DNA of 64,000 bases, from positions 1 through 64,000 of the forward strand of contig CAWZYM010000312.1 in assembly GCA_963966185.1 (NCBI GenBank), in the 5' to 3' direction. The DNA is from Rhabditoides inermis. Lineage: Eukaryota; Nematoda; Chromadorea; Rhabditida; Rhabditidae. A model generated the notes under the pieces. The model did not search any database and had not been told where the DNA came from. It was given only the letters and a program-made list of their open reading frames with translations. This document shows, piece by piece, positions 15,101 through 27,383 of the stretch (the stretch's first letter is position 1; each line of letters opens with the position of its first letter). The position numbers were made by a program, and so were the translations under genes.

Positions 15101-18100
15101 ATTGTTTTTTAAACCGTAACTAAGTGATTAGTTGACACGTTGTCTGATTGGCATGAAACCTGGATCCTAGTGGTTTCAAATGTGTTATCTGGCGAGAGAG
15201 TGACATGCGAGCTTGTTCTCGCTGCTTATCGCCGCCGTTTATCTGACCTATGCGGTCGAGCTGGCGATGAAGCAGAGTGTAGGGAATACGGAGAGCGGGG
15301 GTCGGGGGGAGACAGGGGAGATACGGACTAGTTGCGGTTGCGATCTTGCGATCATATGACACTGTCGGGGACAGCCAACTCGCCCGAACAGAAACAAAAG
15401 TGATGAATGGGTTCGAAAATGTTGTGGATAAATGATGTATTGCAGGCCAAGCTGGCCACCGAGCACATCCTGTGCCCCCGCGAGTACTACCCCTGGGTGC
15501 GCGGACCCAACAACGAGATTGTCGACCAGCTCGTCGCCGAGACTGGAGCCAAGGTGGGTAGATCGGTCTAGATCATCGGTGGTAGATCAGTTGCCATTCT
15601 CGCTTTGTAGATCAACATTCCCCCCTCGACTGCTGACAACGAGATCATCGTGATCACTGGAGAGAAGGACGGAGTGCACAAGGCTGCGCTGCACATTCGC
15701 GGAGTGCTGGCCGCCAAGCAGGGCGTCGTCAAGTCGCTCTCCATCCAGGTACGCATACGCGAGACGATACCACCCACGACGATGGTTCTAATGTTGCCCT
15801 TTGTTTCAGATTGCTCGCGCTCAGCACCGCTACATTATCGGCAAGGCGCGCTCGGGAATCGCGGAGATTCTGCGCCAGACTGATGTGGCTGTGGAGGTGC
15901 CGAACGAGGAGGAGAACAGCGACATGATCACCCTGCGCGGAGAGACTGCCAAGCTGACGGACGCCGTCGCCATGGTGTACCAGAGGGCCTCGTCGGTCAT
16001 CACGACACAGCTGAAGGCGCCCGTCTGGCTGCACAAGTACCTCATCGGCCCCAAGGGAGCCCGCCTCGGAGAGTTGTGCCCTAACAGGAACAAGGTGCAG
16101 ATCGACTTCGAGGACTCTGGCGCCATCTTCCTCGAGGGAGCGCCCGAGGAGGTGCGCACCGCACAGGCTGCCCTCCAGGCCGAAGTGGACAAGCTGGAGA
16201 AGGAGAACTGCATGGAGAAGGTGAAGGTGGCCCCCATTCTGCACAGGCACGTGATCGGACGCGGAGGAGCCTTCATCTCGAAGCTCAAGGACGAGCACGG
16301 CGTGCAGATCTCGATCCCCAACGAGGCCACGAACAGCGACGAGATCACGGTGGAGGGAAAGAAGGAGGGAGTGAAGGAGGCGATCAAGGAGATCAGGAAG
16401 ATCGTCACCAAGCTGGAGAACGAGAAGAGCAAGGACATGATTGTCGAGCAGCGCCTGCACAAGCTGATCATCGGACAGAAGGGCAGCGAGATCCAGAAGC
16501 TGCGCGACCAGTATCCCTCGGTCGTCTTCTCCTTCCCCGACGCCAACAAGAAGAGCGACGTTATCAACATTCGCGGAGACAAGCAGGAGGTTGACAAGGT
16601 GAGTTCTCACTTGCTCACTGATCGATACTAGTTGTGGTTGTTTAGGTGTCTGCCGTGCTGGTGAAGGTGGTGAAGGAGCTGCAGGAGAACAACTACCAGC
16701 AGGCTGTGCCCATCTTCAAGGAGTTCCACAAGCACATCATCGGAAAGGCCGGAGCCACTGTTCGCAAGATCCGCGAGGAGACGTCGACCCGCATCGACCT
16801 GCCCGACGGAGACAGCGGAGAGGAGAAGATCCTGGTGACCGGAAAGAAGGCCAACGTGGAGAAGGCCATCGAGCACCTGAACAAGATCCAGAACGAGCTC
16901 GCGTCGGTCGTCCAGCTCGAGGTCGAGATCCCCACCAAGGTACGTGCAAAAGACAGTGTATGATTGTATGAGTTTCACTTCTCTTGTTTTTCAGGTGCAG
17001 GCTCGTCTTCTGGGCAACGGTCGCCGTCTCATCTTCGACATTGAGGAGGAATGCGGAGGCGTGCACATCAAGTTCCCGGCCGAGAAGTCTGACTCGACCA
17101 AGGTGACGATCCGCGGTCCGTCGGCGGACGCGGAGAAAGCGCACAAGCTGCTGTCGTCTCTGGCCAAGGACAAGGAGCAGGACATCCACGAGGACAAGGT
17201 GACTGCCAAGGCTGAGCTGCACAAGTTCCTCATCGGAAAGGGAGGCGCCCGCATCAAGAAGATCCGCGCCGACCATGACGTGCGCGTCATGTTCCCCCGC
17301 TCGGACGACGCCGATAAGGAGACTATCCACCTGCTCGGAAAGAAGGGAGACGTGGAGAAGGTGAAGGGCGAGCTCGAGGCGCTCGTCAAGGAGCTGAACG
17401 AGACGGTCGAGATGAAGCTCGACATCAACCCCGTCTACCACAAGAACTTCCTGGTGCGCGGAGCCGCCCTGCTCAAGGAGATTCAGGAGCAGAACGGAGG
17501 CGTCGCCATCTCGTTCCCGGCCCGCGGAGGAGAGAGCGCCACGGTGACGATCAAGGGATCGAAGCAGTGCGTCGAGTCGGCCAAGGCCAAGCTCGAGGAG
17601 ATGGTCGAGGACTTTGAGAAGCAGGTGGGTAGAGGGGGAAGGGGGGGGGGGTGACGAGGGATGGACTGACTGTTCCATTTCAGACGACGATCACTGTGGA
17701 GATTGCCTCTCAGCACCACCGCGTGCTTCTTTCGAACCGTGGCCAGAAGGTGCACGAGATCCAGAGCAAGTATAACGTGTCGATCCGCTTCCCCGGCAGG
17801 CAGCAGGAGGGACAGGAGGTGAGTGGAGACCAGGGGAGGGGAGACATGGGCATGGGCTGATTGATGCACTTGCAGGTTGACCAGGAGGCGGCCAACCGCG
17901 TGGTGATCTCTGGCCGCGACACGAAGTGCGAGCTGGCCAAGGAGGAGCTGCTCGCTCTCGTGCCCATCTCGAAGCCCGTCCACGTGCCCTATGACGCGCA
18001 CCGCTTCATCATCGGCAAGGGAGGAGAGACGATCCGCAAGATCATGCAGGACAACGACGTCAACATCTCGGTGCCCAAGGACGAGCAGATTGACGAGATC

Positions 18101-18906
18101 GTGGTGTCGGGAACGGTGGAGGCTGTGGAGGCTGCCGAGAAGGACATTGCGGCCAAGATGGAGGAGTACGAGGCGCAGGCAGAGGACCGCAAGCTGCGCC
18201 AGTTCGAGCTGGTCATCGACGTGCCCGCCGACTACCACCAGAAGATCATCGGACCCAAGGTGAGCAATCGATACTCGGCTACTTTTTATTTACTTCTGGG
18301 TATACTGTAGCCAGTTGCTTATCCTTTTCATTGCAGGGAGCGACTGTGAACGCTCTGCGTGCCAAGCACGACGTGCAGATCTCTCTGCCCCGCGGAGAGA
18401 ACAAGTGCGACCAGATCACTCTGCACGGATACGAGGCTGCGGCCCGCGCGTGCGCCGCCGAGATCGAGGAGATGATCGGCGAGCTGAAGGCCATGTTCAC
18501 GACCGAGTTCGAGCTGGACGCTCGCTACCACCCGCGCCTCATAGGACAGAGGGGACGCAACCTGCGCAAAGTGCAGGAGGACTACGGAGTGGAGATCCGC
18601 CTGCCCCGCGGAGAGCAGGACCCCAACACGGTGTCCATCTCGGGCAAGTCGGAGGAGGCGGTGTACGACTGCATCGACTTCCTGCGCGACGAGGAGGAGG
18701 AGTTCCTCGCCGACTTCAACGACCGCAACCAGTACATGTCTGTGCGCGCGCCGGCCCCGGCGGCGGCGGCGCCCGCCCGCGGAGTGCAGATCTCTGGGGC
18801 GCCGTGGCAGCTGGACATCGGCAGCTCGGAGCAGTTCCCCGACATGGGAGGAGCCACCAGCAACCAGGTGGTCGGAGGGGCCTGGGGAGGCGCCCGCCGC
18901 TTCTAG
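12102..18906 (+). CDS. vgln-1: Vigilin (multi-KH RNA-binding protein, HDLBP homolog)
   Basis: An ER-associated RNA-binding protein with tandem KH domains. Exons: 12102-12153, 12703-12887, 12944-13199, 14905-15062, 15446-15553, 15611-15748, 15810-16598, 16646-16939, 16995-17624, 17684-17818, 17876-18259 and 18337-18906. Fourteen GxxG-type loops can be counted, among them IGKEGS, RGPNNE, IGKARS, IGPKGA, IGRGGA, IGQKGS, IGKAGA, LGNGRR, IGKGGA, VRGAAL, SNRGQK, IGKGGE, IGPKGA and IGQRGR. Several (NGRR, RGAAL, NRGQ) are degenerate, as in other vigilins. An N-terminal Ala/Pro region carries MDYTTDFPGLPSANAA, a typical vigilin start. The tail is Gly/Ala-rich and ends GAWGGARRF. The coding part is G+C-rich with a strong preference for G/C-ending codons, unlike its introns, which suggests high expression. 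Intron 3 (1.7 kb) carries two SINEs. Confidence 0.95.
13741..13935 (-). repeat. SINE, tRNA-derived head plus shared tail (copy 1)
   Basis: On the minus strand a tRNA-like head (GTAGTGGTGTAGCACCGCGA, then GAGTTCGAACCTCGCG) is followed by a tail starting CGGCGAATGTTTTGCC. The tail has alternating AAAATCGGCC and GGGCCGAT palindromes. The same tail occurs inverted at 14228 onward behind a different head. Confidence 0.75.
14161..14475 (+). repeat. SINE, tRNA-derived head plus shared tail (copy 2, longer tail)
   Basis: The head reads GATGGCCTAGTGGTATCG (A box) and GGGATCGAGTCCCGCG (B box). It joins the same tail as copy 1 at CGGCGAATGTTTTGCC, then continues with further repeats of the AAAATCGGCC / GGGCCGAT unit, ending in TGGGCCTATTTTACAGA. 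Both copies lie in the same vigilin intron, in opposite orientation. Confidence 0.75.
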
Positions 18907-19561
18907 AGGGGAGAAGAGGAGAGGAGAGGAGAGAGTGCCTTCTGGGAGTGGCACGTGTTTATTTATCGTGTGACATTCGCATGCCACCAAAAACAGTATA
19001 CATATAAGCAGATACTTTTATTCGGTTTGTAGTTAATTTATTGCTCCCGCTGTTTATGTTATTTGTGTTTTCGTCTATTCTCTTTGTCGTTTTATTGATG
19101 TTGCACGCGCACACACCACGGGGTTTTAACCTCTAAGAGAGAGAGAATGGAGAGTTTTCTTTGTTAATCGGATTTATTGTCTGATTGTCACGTTCGAGTA
19201 TGAGGATAATAAACTGGTCAATTTGTTTGTCTGCGTTGTTCTTTTGGGGAGGGTATCTGTACTTTGGGAATAAGGGTCTCCGGATATCAATTGAGATGTG
19301 CTGGGGTGGATTGAAAGTGGTTGAGGGGACGACCGAGAAAGAGGGGTGAAGTTTTGACAATGAGGATGGATTAAACTACCAGTGGTGATTAGGGTGGAGT
19401 GATTTGGCTGTCTAGAATGTTAGCATGTCTTGTTAGCATGACCAGGACTGGCAGATAAGCGGGCGGCGGCGCTCCTCGTCGCATTCTGCCCTCGCCTCTC
19501 GGAGCAAGTCAAGGTTCGCCCCGCCCCTCGAAGCCCTGCCCCTCACCTCGTGCATTGCAGC
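18907..19561 (+). other. Vigilin 3' untranslated and intergenic region
   Basis: No coding exon is visible. An AATAAA at 19207-19212 could end the vigilin transcript. A purine tract follows the stop codon. Just before the next ATG the sequence ttgcag is followed directly by CATGG, so an acceptor (cis or spliced-leader) may lie at 19560. Confidence 0.4.
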
Positions 19562-19850
19562 ATGGCCGACAAGTCCGCGTTCATTCCCGTCGACCTCGGA
19601 GGCGGAGCGAGCAAGCCGGCCGAGCTCGACATCGACATCGACGACGAGCTGTTCGGAAAGAAGGTACTGTAGCTACAGTATCCAGGGCTACAGTAACCTG
19701 TTGATTTAGGGCGGCTCTAAGCCTGCGGCTGCCCCGGCCCCTCCCCCGCCGCCGCCTCCTCCCCCCAAGGAGGAGCCGAAGAAGAGCGGAGGATACGCGT
19801 ACTCCAAGGCCAAGACGTACCAGAAGACGTACGCGTACGGGCAGAAGTAG
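19562..19850 (+). CDS. Small protein: acidic N-terminus, polyproline, Tyr/Lys repeats
   Basis: Exons 19562-19663 and 19710-19850 give 80 residues. The N-terminal half is acidic (LDIDIDDELFGKK). The middle is a run of about ten prolines (PAPPPPPPPPPKEEPKK), and the end is Tyr-rich (GGYAYSKAKTYQKTYAYGQK). The 46-base intron has clean GT-AG ends. Codon choice is G/C-ending, as in vigilin, which supports real coding. I do not recognise the family. An intrinsically disordered protein is likely; there is no signal peptide or membrane segment. Confidence 0.65.
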
Positions 19851-20077
19851 ACGGAAGAGGAGAGGAGCCAGCAAGAGATATCCAAGACTGCAGACACACA
19901 ATACTATTTCGCATTCCACTCTCTTGAAGTAAAGATTTGACTGTCATGTGTGGGAGCGTGGGTGATTGAGACGGACTGTAACAAACATCGTCTTCGTTAC
20001 ACTGAAAAAAGAGGTGTGTGATTCGGAAAGTGCTCACTCTACTCGTGTATTTGTCATGCGTTCTACACTGCAGTAGA

Positions 20078-20386
20078 ATGGATACTCGGCTGTTGCTGTG
20101 CTTAACTGTTGTGGTGTCGTTTGTCGTCTACTCTCGATTGCTACTCTCTGGTGCGTGCACATATCACATATCCGTCTTCTCCGAATCTGTTCACCATTCA
20201 TCATCCCAATCTCGCCTATCAGTCCTATCACTTTCCCCTTCCCATGTGTGTGCCAATTGTGCGCCGAACCGTGGGGCAATCTTGATCGAGACTTCGAGAT
20301 GTCACTGTTTACGATGGCGTGAAAAATATCTTTCTTTCTTCAATCCCACCTTTATTGATCTCTGTTACCGGCTGTGGCGTTTTTAA
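20078..20386 (+). CDS. Hypothetical small secreted Cys-containing protein
   Basis: Exon 1 (20078-20150) encodes a convincing signal sequence (MDTRLLLCLTVVVSFVVYSR). A 72-base intron leads to exon 2 (20223-20386), which adds HVCANCAPNRGAILIETSRC and ends CYRLWRF with a stop at 20384. Five cysteines fall outside the signal region. It does not resemble any family I know. The evidence is one intron with proper ends and a signal peptide directly after a possible acceptor (ctgcag, 20068-20073), so it could still be chance. Confidence 0.35.
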   Translation: MDTRLLLCLTVVVSFVVYSRLLLSGACTYHISVFSESVHHSSSQSRLSVLSLSPSHVCANCAPNRGAILIETSRCHCLRWREKYLSFFNPTFIDLCYRLWRF

Positions 20387-20784
20387 AATGTTGGGCCAGT
20401 TTGTATACCGGAGTAACAGAGGTCTAGTGAATCGAGCGCTAATCCTCTATCCGCTGACCTGATGTAATCACTGATAGTCTGGAGTCGATTTGCATAATCT
20501 GGCGGTGCAAAGGTGTACGTGTAGTGTTCTAGCGTATTCTTCCGATCCGTACTATTTGTGTCGAAATCGTGTGCTCTGCATCTGTGATCTATGTGTATTT
20601 TTAAATGCCGTGTGTTTTTCAAAGAACATCCAATTCGATAACTTATAAAAAAAAGCGGAAGTGTCCCTACCCTATTCTTTGCATTATTTTTAGAGGCAGC
20701 TATCCGCTTTTTGATATTTTGATAACTTTTGATAGTAAATAATGTTATGATGTTATACCTATCGTCATATCGATTTGTAGATCG
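20387..20784. other. Intergenic, upstream of bestrophin
   Basis: AT-rich sequence with no gene that I can see. It probably holds the bestrophin promoter and 5' UTR. Confidence 0.35.
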
Positions 20785-21186
20785 ATGACAATTACTTATT
20801 CGCTGGATGTAGCTTCATCGAACTTCTTCTGTCTGTATAATCTACTGTGGCGGTGGAAAGGCAGTTTGTGGAAGTCTGTTTATCAGGTGAGTTGTGAGTT
20901 GTCTTCCGCTTTACGCAAGTGAGAAGCAAAAGCAAGTTAAAATTCAGGAACTGGTAGTATGGCTGCTCACGTATGGTTGTCTCAGCATCACGTATAGACA
21001 ATATCTGGATAAAGAGCAGAGAGAGTGAGTGATTTTTCGTGAAAAGTTTTGTTCATAGTTTTCTTTCAGAATCTTCGAAGACGTCACGGTGTTCTTCTAT
21101 ACGTACACAGACTTTATTCCGATCACTTTCATGCTGGGATTCTATGTATCGACAGTGTTCACGCGATGGTGGGACGTGAGTGGACG

Positions 21187-21243
<57 letters not shown>

Positions 21244-21455
21244 ATTCTCTATCAATGCTTGTCATTTCAGATCTTTATGAACATTGGATGGATCGATACG
21301 TGAGTTCTCTTATTTTTTTAAACAACTCAGATTATGTAGACCGGCGCTGCTCATTTCGAACTACATTCGGGGGGCGGACGAGTACTCTCGACTGCTGAGG
21401 AGGACGATCATACGGTACCTGGTATTGGAACAGGTGAGGGAGGGAGTGAGTGAGT

Positions 21456-21499
<44 letters not shown>

Positions 21500-24224
21500 A
21501 CAGAGAAGTCTGAAATGAGATCTTCAGGCGTTCGTCTTTCGTGATGTCTCTGCGGGTGTCAAGAAGCGCTTTCCTACTCTGAATCATCTGGTACAGAAAC
21601 TGACACTCACAACAATTATGATAATGTCACGTCACTGAAAAATCCACTTCTCTCACAGTTCCATGGAAGTTATAGTTTTTGACTGAAACTGAAAATGAAA
21701 AAAAAACAGAACAATCCTACACATCAAACATATATATCATTATCAGTTTAGAACGTAGGAAGGCAAAGGTAAAGGTTGCTCCCCGATTCAAGAGATTCCT
21801 CAGCGGAGGGGGTCGAAAGAAGACTATACGCAGGAAATACCTGCACTCACATGCATATTCTCCACTATCCAGTACATCGAATTCGAGTGTTCTCTCAGGT
21901 GACGGCTGGTCTGATGACGGAGAACGAGCTGAAGGAGTACGAGGCGATTCCCGCCACGTGCAAGAAGTACTGGCAGATCATGAACTGGGTGCGTCCCTCT
22001 CTCTCTCCCTCCCTCCCTCCTTCCCTCCCCCTATCTCTCCCTCTCTCGCTCTCTCTCTCCCCTCTCTCTCCCTCTCTCCCTCTCCCTCCCTCTCTCCCTC
22101 CCCCGCTCCCTCTCTCCCTCCCTCTCTCGCCCTCTCTGTACCTTCTCCCCTCAGGCGTATGCCCTTATCCGTCTGGCGCGGGAGCAGGGTCACATTGCCG
22201 GCGAGTACATTTACTGCGATCTCATGGAGAAGGTAAAACTTTTTAAGAAAAAAAAGGTTTTTTTTTGTGATTACGACGCTACGTTTCACTCCCATCATAT
22301 TATTCGGACAAATGCTATTTGGTTCAATAGACAACAGACGTCAGCGTGTTTATAGCAATAAGTTATAAGTATAGTTCTATGCTCGCAATAAGTTGCGCGC
22401 GGTGGGGTAGATCAGAGGAAGACGAAGAGTCAGCTCTCGGCAATAGCGCGCAAAACAAGAGAGGCAGACGGTTATGGCACCGTATTTCGAACTGCAAGCG
22501 AGGTAGATCGAAAACTATCGCTCTGGCGCAGGCTATGTTACTATTGTTCAAGGTGAATACGTACCGCGGCAACGTGTGTGGTCTGACGCTGTACGACTGG
22601 GTGCCGGTGCCGCTGGTCTACACACAGGTGAGGGGATGGGGAGGGAGAGGGAGGGACATATTTCTTCAAGAATACATCAATACATCCGTGGATCAAACAC
22701 TGAACCTTTGAACACTTTGCCTCTAGTTTGCACTTTTTGATTTGTGATGATTGGATATTTTACATGTCGATTCTGTCTGCAGTTATGTATGAACCACTAT
22801 TATTTTATTAATATGTCCAGGTGGTGCATCTGGCAGTGCGCATCTACTTCCTGATCGGACTGATGAGCCGACAGTACATCACTCCCACCAGAGACATGCC
22901 GGACTTCCCCAAGACGGTCAGACAGCAGAGAACTGAGAGAGGGAATGTGTGAAAGTTGTGATCATACAATGATGCCTTGGGGGTGACGCGCTGCGCGCGT
23001 CAAAGATCAAGACAAACGGGCGTCAATGATGAGATGGTGCAAAACCCAGTTTCGGCTATCGCCTGACTGGAATGAATCGTACGTAATCTTAATATTAGAT
23101 GATAGTACCATCTACCAAACAATGGTTTTATAGACAATACATCTACTGCATTCTTATCTATCTACAATAGACTTATCTACAATACATCTACTCATTTCAG
23201 GCCGACTTCTACATTCCCGTCATGACCCTCATCCAGTTTGTCTTTTTCGTCGGCTGGATGAAAGTGGCTGAGGTGGGTAGGGGGTTAGAATATACGATCA
23301 CAGTCACAGCTACAACTTCATCTACATTAACGTGTTGTTAATTTTCATGCAACGTATCCAGGTGATTCTCAATCCGCTCGGAGAAGACGACGACGATTTC
23401 GAAGTGAACTGGATTCTCGACAGAAACCTAGAGGTACACTTTTTTCAAAGAGTAAGGTTAAAAAATTAAATGTATTACAATTACACCACAAGGATGCGTC
23501 ACACATAAAAATGCCTGTGGAGGGTACTGTGGGTGGTAGAAGTAGAGTACTAGATGTTATGGTTCTAGAAAACCAGAAATAAAAAAAAACCCAGAAAAAT
23601 CCAAGGTTACACTACTGTTACAGGTCGGCATGAAGCTAGCCGATGAAGCATACGGCCGGTTCCCGAACCTCGAGAAGGTGAAATGACTTGAAATTGCCAG
23701 ATAGCAAGTGATCCATACTCTTTGCAGGACGTCTTCTGGGGTGTGGCGAATCCCGAGCCTCTCTACACGGCCGACAGCGCCGCCAGGCCTATGAATCCTA
23801 TGGTACGTTTTTTTTTTTAATTTAAGAATACGGGTATCTGTATCTGATATGTATCTGAAAATACCAGTCAGGTATCACACTGTCCCTATAACGTAAGTAC
23901 GTAAGAACTGTGCGAGTGATAATTCGTCAAGAGAATAACTTGATTCGAATCACAAAAAAACAGTGTGCAGGTCGGTTCGACGTCTGACTTGTGGACGGAG
24001 GAAGACGGGTTCATGCTGCGGCCGCTGAGAAGACGACCAGGCAGGGGAAGAGAGGGCAGCGTGTGGGACAGAGAGGCACAGGTGGGCAGGCGAGGGGCGG
24101 GACGCGGATGGGCGGGGCTTGCAGGCGAGCCGACCCGACCTCGTCATGCCAGTGCAGAGAAGGGCTTCTTCGGTAGACGATCAACTCCCGTTCACGCAGA
24201 GTCTCATGGGGAAAAGTCAGGTGA

Positions 24225-24269
<45 letters not shown>

Positions 24270-25471
24270 CGCTCTCCCTCTCTCCCCCCTCTCTATTTCA
24301 CCTCACTCTCAGAACCACATGTCCGCTATGTGGCGTCGCATCAACAACCGCCGGAACACGGAGACCCTGGGTGAGGTGGAGACAGGGAGTCGAGTGGGCG
24401 ACGACCGGAAGAGCAGTATCTACAGCGCCGACCAGGGCCCGCCCCCTGCAGCCGCGCCACATCTATTCGGGCAGTCAAGGTATCACAAATCAAATCAAAT
24501 CAATTTTTATACCAGAACCGCTTATACATGTACACTATTATATTGCACGCATGATGAGAGACGGTTTGGTTAGCGATGGGAAATGAGGTCGTTCCATTTT
24601 TGGCGGTAGTTGGTCCATATCCGTCTCCATTCCAGCTGTCACATCTCACGTAATTAACGTGAAACATACGCGAAGGACATGATTGTACATGAGCAAAGAG
24701 ATATTCTCTTGTTTTCAGGCGCAGCAGTATCTCGTCGTCTGTGAATCAGTTCGGAGAGAGCTTCGCGCAGCCGCTCAGTGTCAGTGAGTATCTATCGATC
24801 AATTATAGTTCTATGCTCGCTATAAGTTGCAAGCTGTGGTGGTAGATCAGAATATCAGAATAAGACGGAAAGTCAGCTCTCGGCAACAGCGCGCAAAACA
24901 AGAGAGGCAGGTGGTTACGGCATTGTATTTCGAACTGCAAGCGAGGTAGATCGAAAACTATCGCTCTGCCGCAGGCTATGTATATTTATTCGGAATCGTT
25001 TTTCCTCATCGGTACGTTTCACTGTAAACATAAAATGATATCATGTGATGAACTATATAATAGCAGCCGTTCTCTGTCTATCAATCAATCAAACAATCAA
25101 TCAAAAAATCAATCAATCATTTATCCGGAATAGTTATATTTGAATATGTATGACAACACAATTATGACGATATGAAGTAATACAGTTGTGCCTAATATGT
25201 TAGATACATAAGCTGGCGAAAGACGGGTAACGTCGGCGAAAGACGGGTAGGCTGACGAGGTTAGTGACGGGAAGACGATACTTGAACGATAATCATTCCT
25301 TGGTCATCAGATCAGTGAGTATATTCTTGTTATATGAATCTATGTCTACTTGATTTCAGGCACTGCTTTCGTTGACTCGATGAAGCTGCCGCGAGGAGAC
25401 ACGGATGAATCGCTCCGGTCACCGACACACCTGGACAGTGCTAACGTCAGCTCTCTCTCTATCTTTCTCTC

Positions 25472-25524
<53 letters not shown>

Positions 25525-26336
25525 TCCCTCCCTTTCAGAGCTTCACAAACATCCACCATCCCCGCGAGCTTCCCTCGATAGCGGAGGAAGGAGAGAAGAG
25601 AAGGAACGGAAGTGACGATGGAAGTGGTAAGCTTTTATCGTTCGTTTTACCGACACACGCAAAACAAACACTATGAAATTACACTTTTATTCATGCATAC
25701 ATTTGTTTCCGTCACTCCTACTACGATTAATTGACAATAAAACGAGTCAGTATTGTTTTTGTGTCACAAAACTATTGTAATGACGTCATCACTACGCAGG
25801 TTCGTCCCGATCCACCCCTCAATTGTCCAAGAATCCATCGACCGATCAATTCGGGCAGAGAGAAGGCAGCGACAAGAAAGTGGTGTTCGGGTGCGACAGT
25901 GGGGGAGAGGAAGAGAAGGTGGGGAGGGAGGGAGGGGGAGGGAGGGAGAGAGAGTAGAGAGAGAGGGAGAGAGAAAGGGAGAGAGAGGAAAGAGAGGGAG
26001 AGGGGGAGGGAGAGAGGAAGAGAGAGGGAGAGAGAAAGAGAGAAGGTAGGGAGGTAGGAGGATAGAGGAAGAGAAGGTGGGGAGAAAGAGAGGAAGAGAA
26101 GGTGGGGAAAAGAGAAAGAGAAAGAGAGAGGGGGAGAGAGAGAGAGAGAGGGGGAGGGAGAGGGGAGAGAGAGGGGAGAGAGAGGGAGAGAGGAAAGAGA
26201 GAGAGGAGTGTTTCAGCCCAAGACGGAAGAGGAAGAAGAGGAGGAGGAGGAGGAGGAGGCTCCCGTTCCGGCTGACTGGATCTCGCCGTCTCGCGCCGCC
26301 AGCCGTGGAAGGCGGCACAAATACGACAGCGCCTGA
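20785..26336 (+). CDS. Bestrophin family anion channel
   Basis: A calcium-gated anion channel of the plasma membrane or an organelle. Exons start at 20785 (MTITYSLDVASSNFFCLYNL), then about 20948, 21070, 21271, 21340, 21528, 21899, 22155, 22553, 22821, 23201, 23362, 23624, 23728, 23971, 24125, 24313, 24719, 25360, 25539 and 25800, with a last one at about 26218-26336. Family hallmarks: LLWRWKGSLWKSVY, FMLGFYVSTVFTRWWD, GVKKRFPTLNHL, AGLMTENELKEYEAIP, YDWVPVPLVYTQ, FYIPVMTLIQFVFFVGWMKV, and the Ca-clasp NPLGEDDDDFEVNWILDRN. After the conserved part (about residue 370) comes a long Ser/Arg-rich tail ending in poly-Glu and RRHKYDSA. Many introns are essentially a (CT)n or (GA)n tract between splice signals. 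Two introns carry dispersed repeats. The boundaries of the last two exons, around the 26-kb GA tract, are uncertain. Confidence 0.93.
22371..22538. repeat. Dispersed repeat, copy A (bestrophin intron)
   Basis: From ATAGTTCTATGCTCGC to CGCAGGCTATGT this segment matches 24805-24980 closely, including AGTCAGCTCTCGGCAA, CGCGCAAAACAAGAGAG and GAACTGCAAGCGAGG. It ends 14 bases before a bestrophin exon. A SINE is likely; the reverse strand has a weak B-box-like GCAGTTCGAAAT. Confidence 0.7.
24805..24980. repeat. Dispersed repeat, copy B (bestrophin intron)
   Basis: Second copy of the repeat at 22371-22538, in the same orientation, with scattered substitutions and a small insertion near AGAATATCAGAATAAG. 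Confidence 0.7.
25081..25318. repeat. Dispersed repeat family C, uninterrupted copy
   Basis: Starts with an imperfect ATCA microsatellite, then TTTATCCGGAATAGTTAT, GTGCCTAATATGTTAG, ATACATAAGCTGGCGAAAG, GCTGACGAGGTTAGTG and AACGATAATCATTC. The same order occurs at 48335-49080, where a 525-bp element interrupts it at ATACATAA. This copy therefore shows the empty site. Confidence 0.75.
25925..26207. repeat. Long (GA)n/GGGA-rich tract in a bestrophin intron
   Basis: Almost entirely G and A on the plus strand, with imperfect GAGAGA and GGGAGA units, between the donor near 25920 and the acceptor tttcag near 26217. It makes long spurious open frames on both strands. Confidence 0.8.
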
Positions 26337-26780
26337 GCGGCATGTGTTGCACCCAGCCACTCGTCTCCACGTCTCTGATTCTGGGTGATCCCATGTGCTC
26401 TCGCACACTCTCTGTCTCTTTTTCTTTCTCTCCATCTCTCTTTGTGATTCAATGTGCTTCCCTCTCTCCTTTTTGCCTGACATTCAGGCCCCCTGCGACA
26501 CATATGTATTTCTTCATATGTATCACTGAAGAAAGCGTGTAAGTGTGCGCGATAAATATTTGATTCAAAAAGAGTCATGTCATTCTTATAAGCTTATTTG
26601 CATGTCTGGGGGCTCAACAAGATCGAGAAATGTGATTATGCAAATGACTTGCATTCAAAGTAATCACGAAACGTTATCACACGTGCGCCCTGTTCTGTTA
26701 GTTATGTAATAACGAAATGATTTATATAGTTCTATTTTTGGCATGTGCAAGTTTCACGTTGCGACTCTGACGTCGCCGCC

Positions 26781-27336
26781 ATGTCGCCTGGAAGAGCGGA
26801 CCATCAAAGTGAGATGGACGCGGTCACACACTCACCATTGTCCTCAAAGAGACGCGCCTTGATGCCGCCCTTGTGCAGACCTCTGATTTGTCCGACAAGA
26901 ACTAATAATGTGTGTGGTGCTGTAGTCTCTTCGCAAGGGTCGTCTGGAGGTGTCGGCTGCCAACTTCGTGAGTGTACTGCTACACGTTGCTGCCCGCTTT
27001 GATCATACACAAATGGACTACTAGGTGACACGTATTTGTTGCATGATTGTCATATTGTTGTGTTTCGATGCGAAGGAGTTTCGGAAGTTTGAGCGAATCT
27101 TCAGCTACTGCACACAGATTGCAGGTGGAAGGAATGGTCGAGACGGTATGACGAGAGAGATAGGGGGGAGAGTGTCCCAAGATGAGCCACTCTTGTCCCA
27201 AGATGAGCGCCGGGTCCGGCGGCTCATCTTCGGGCAAGAGTGGGTGGTTGATGGAGCACAAGGGGGAGAGGGAGAGAGGACAGAGACTGGCACCCGCGTG
27301 GTCACTCGACTCGCTCTCTCTGGCTCTCTCTGTCTT

Positions 27337-27383
<47 letters not shown>

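Noticed and set aside
15729..18990. Long minus-strand open frames opposite vigilin
   Set aside because: Mirror frames of G/C-ending codons in a highly biased gene; no domain, no splice logic.
25764..26483. Long open frames on both strands in the GA tract (Arg/Glu- or Ser/Leu/Pro-rich)
   Set aside because: Low-complexity dinucleotide DNA has few stops; these are intron sequences of bestrophin. The same holds for similar frames near 43.1, 44.4, 50.2, 52.5, 53.7, 55.9 and 63.5 kb.
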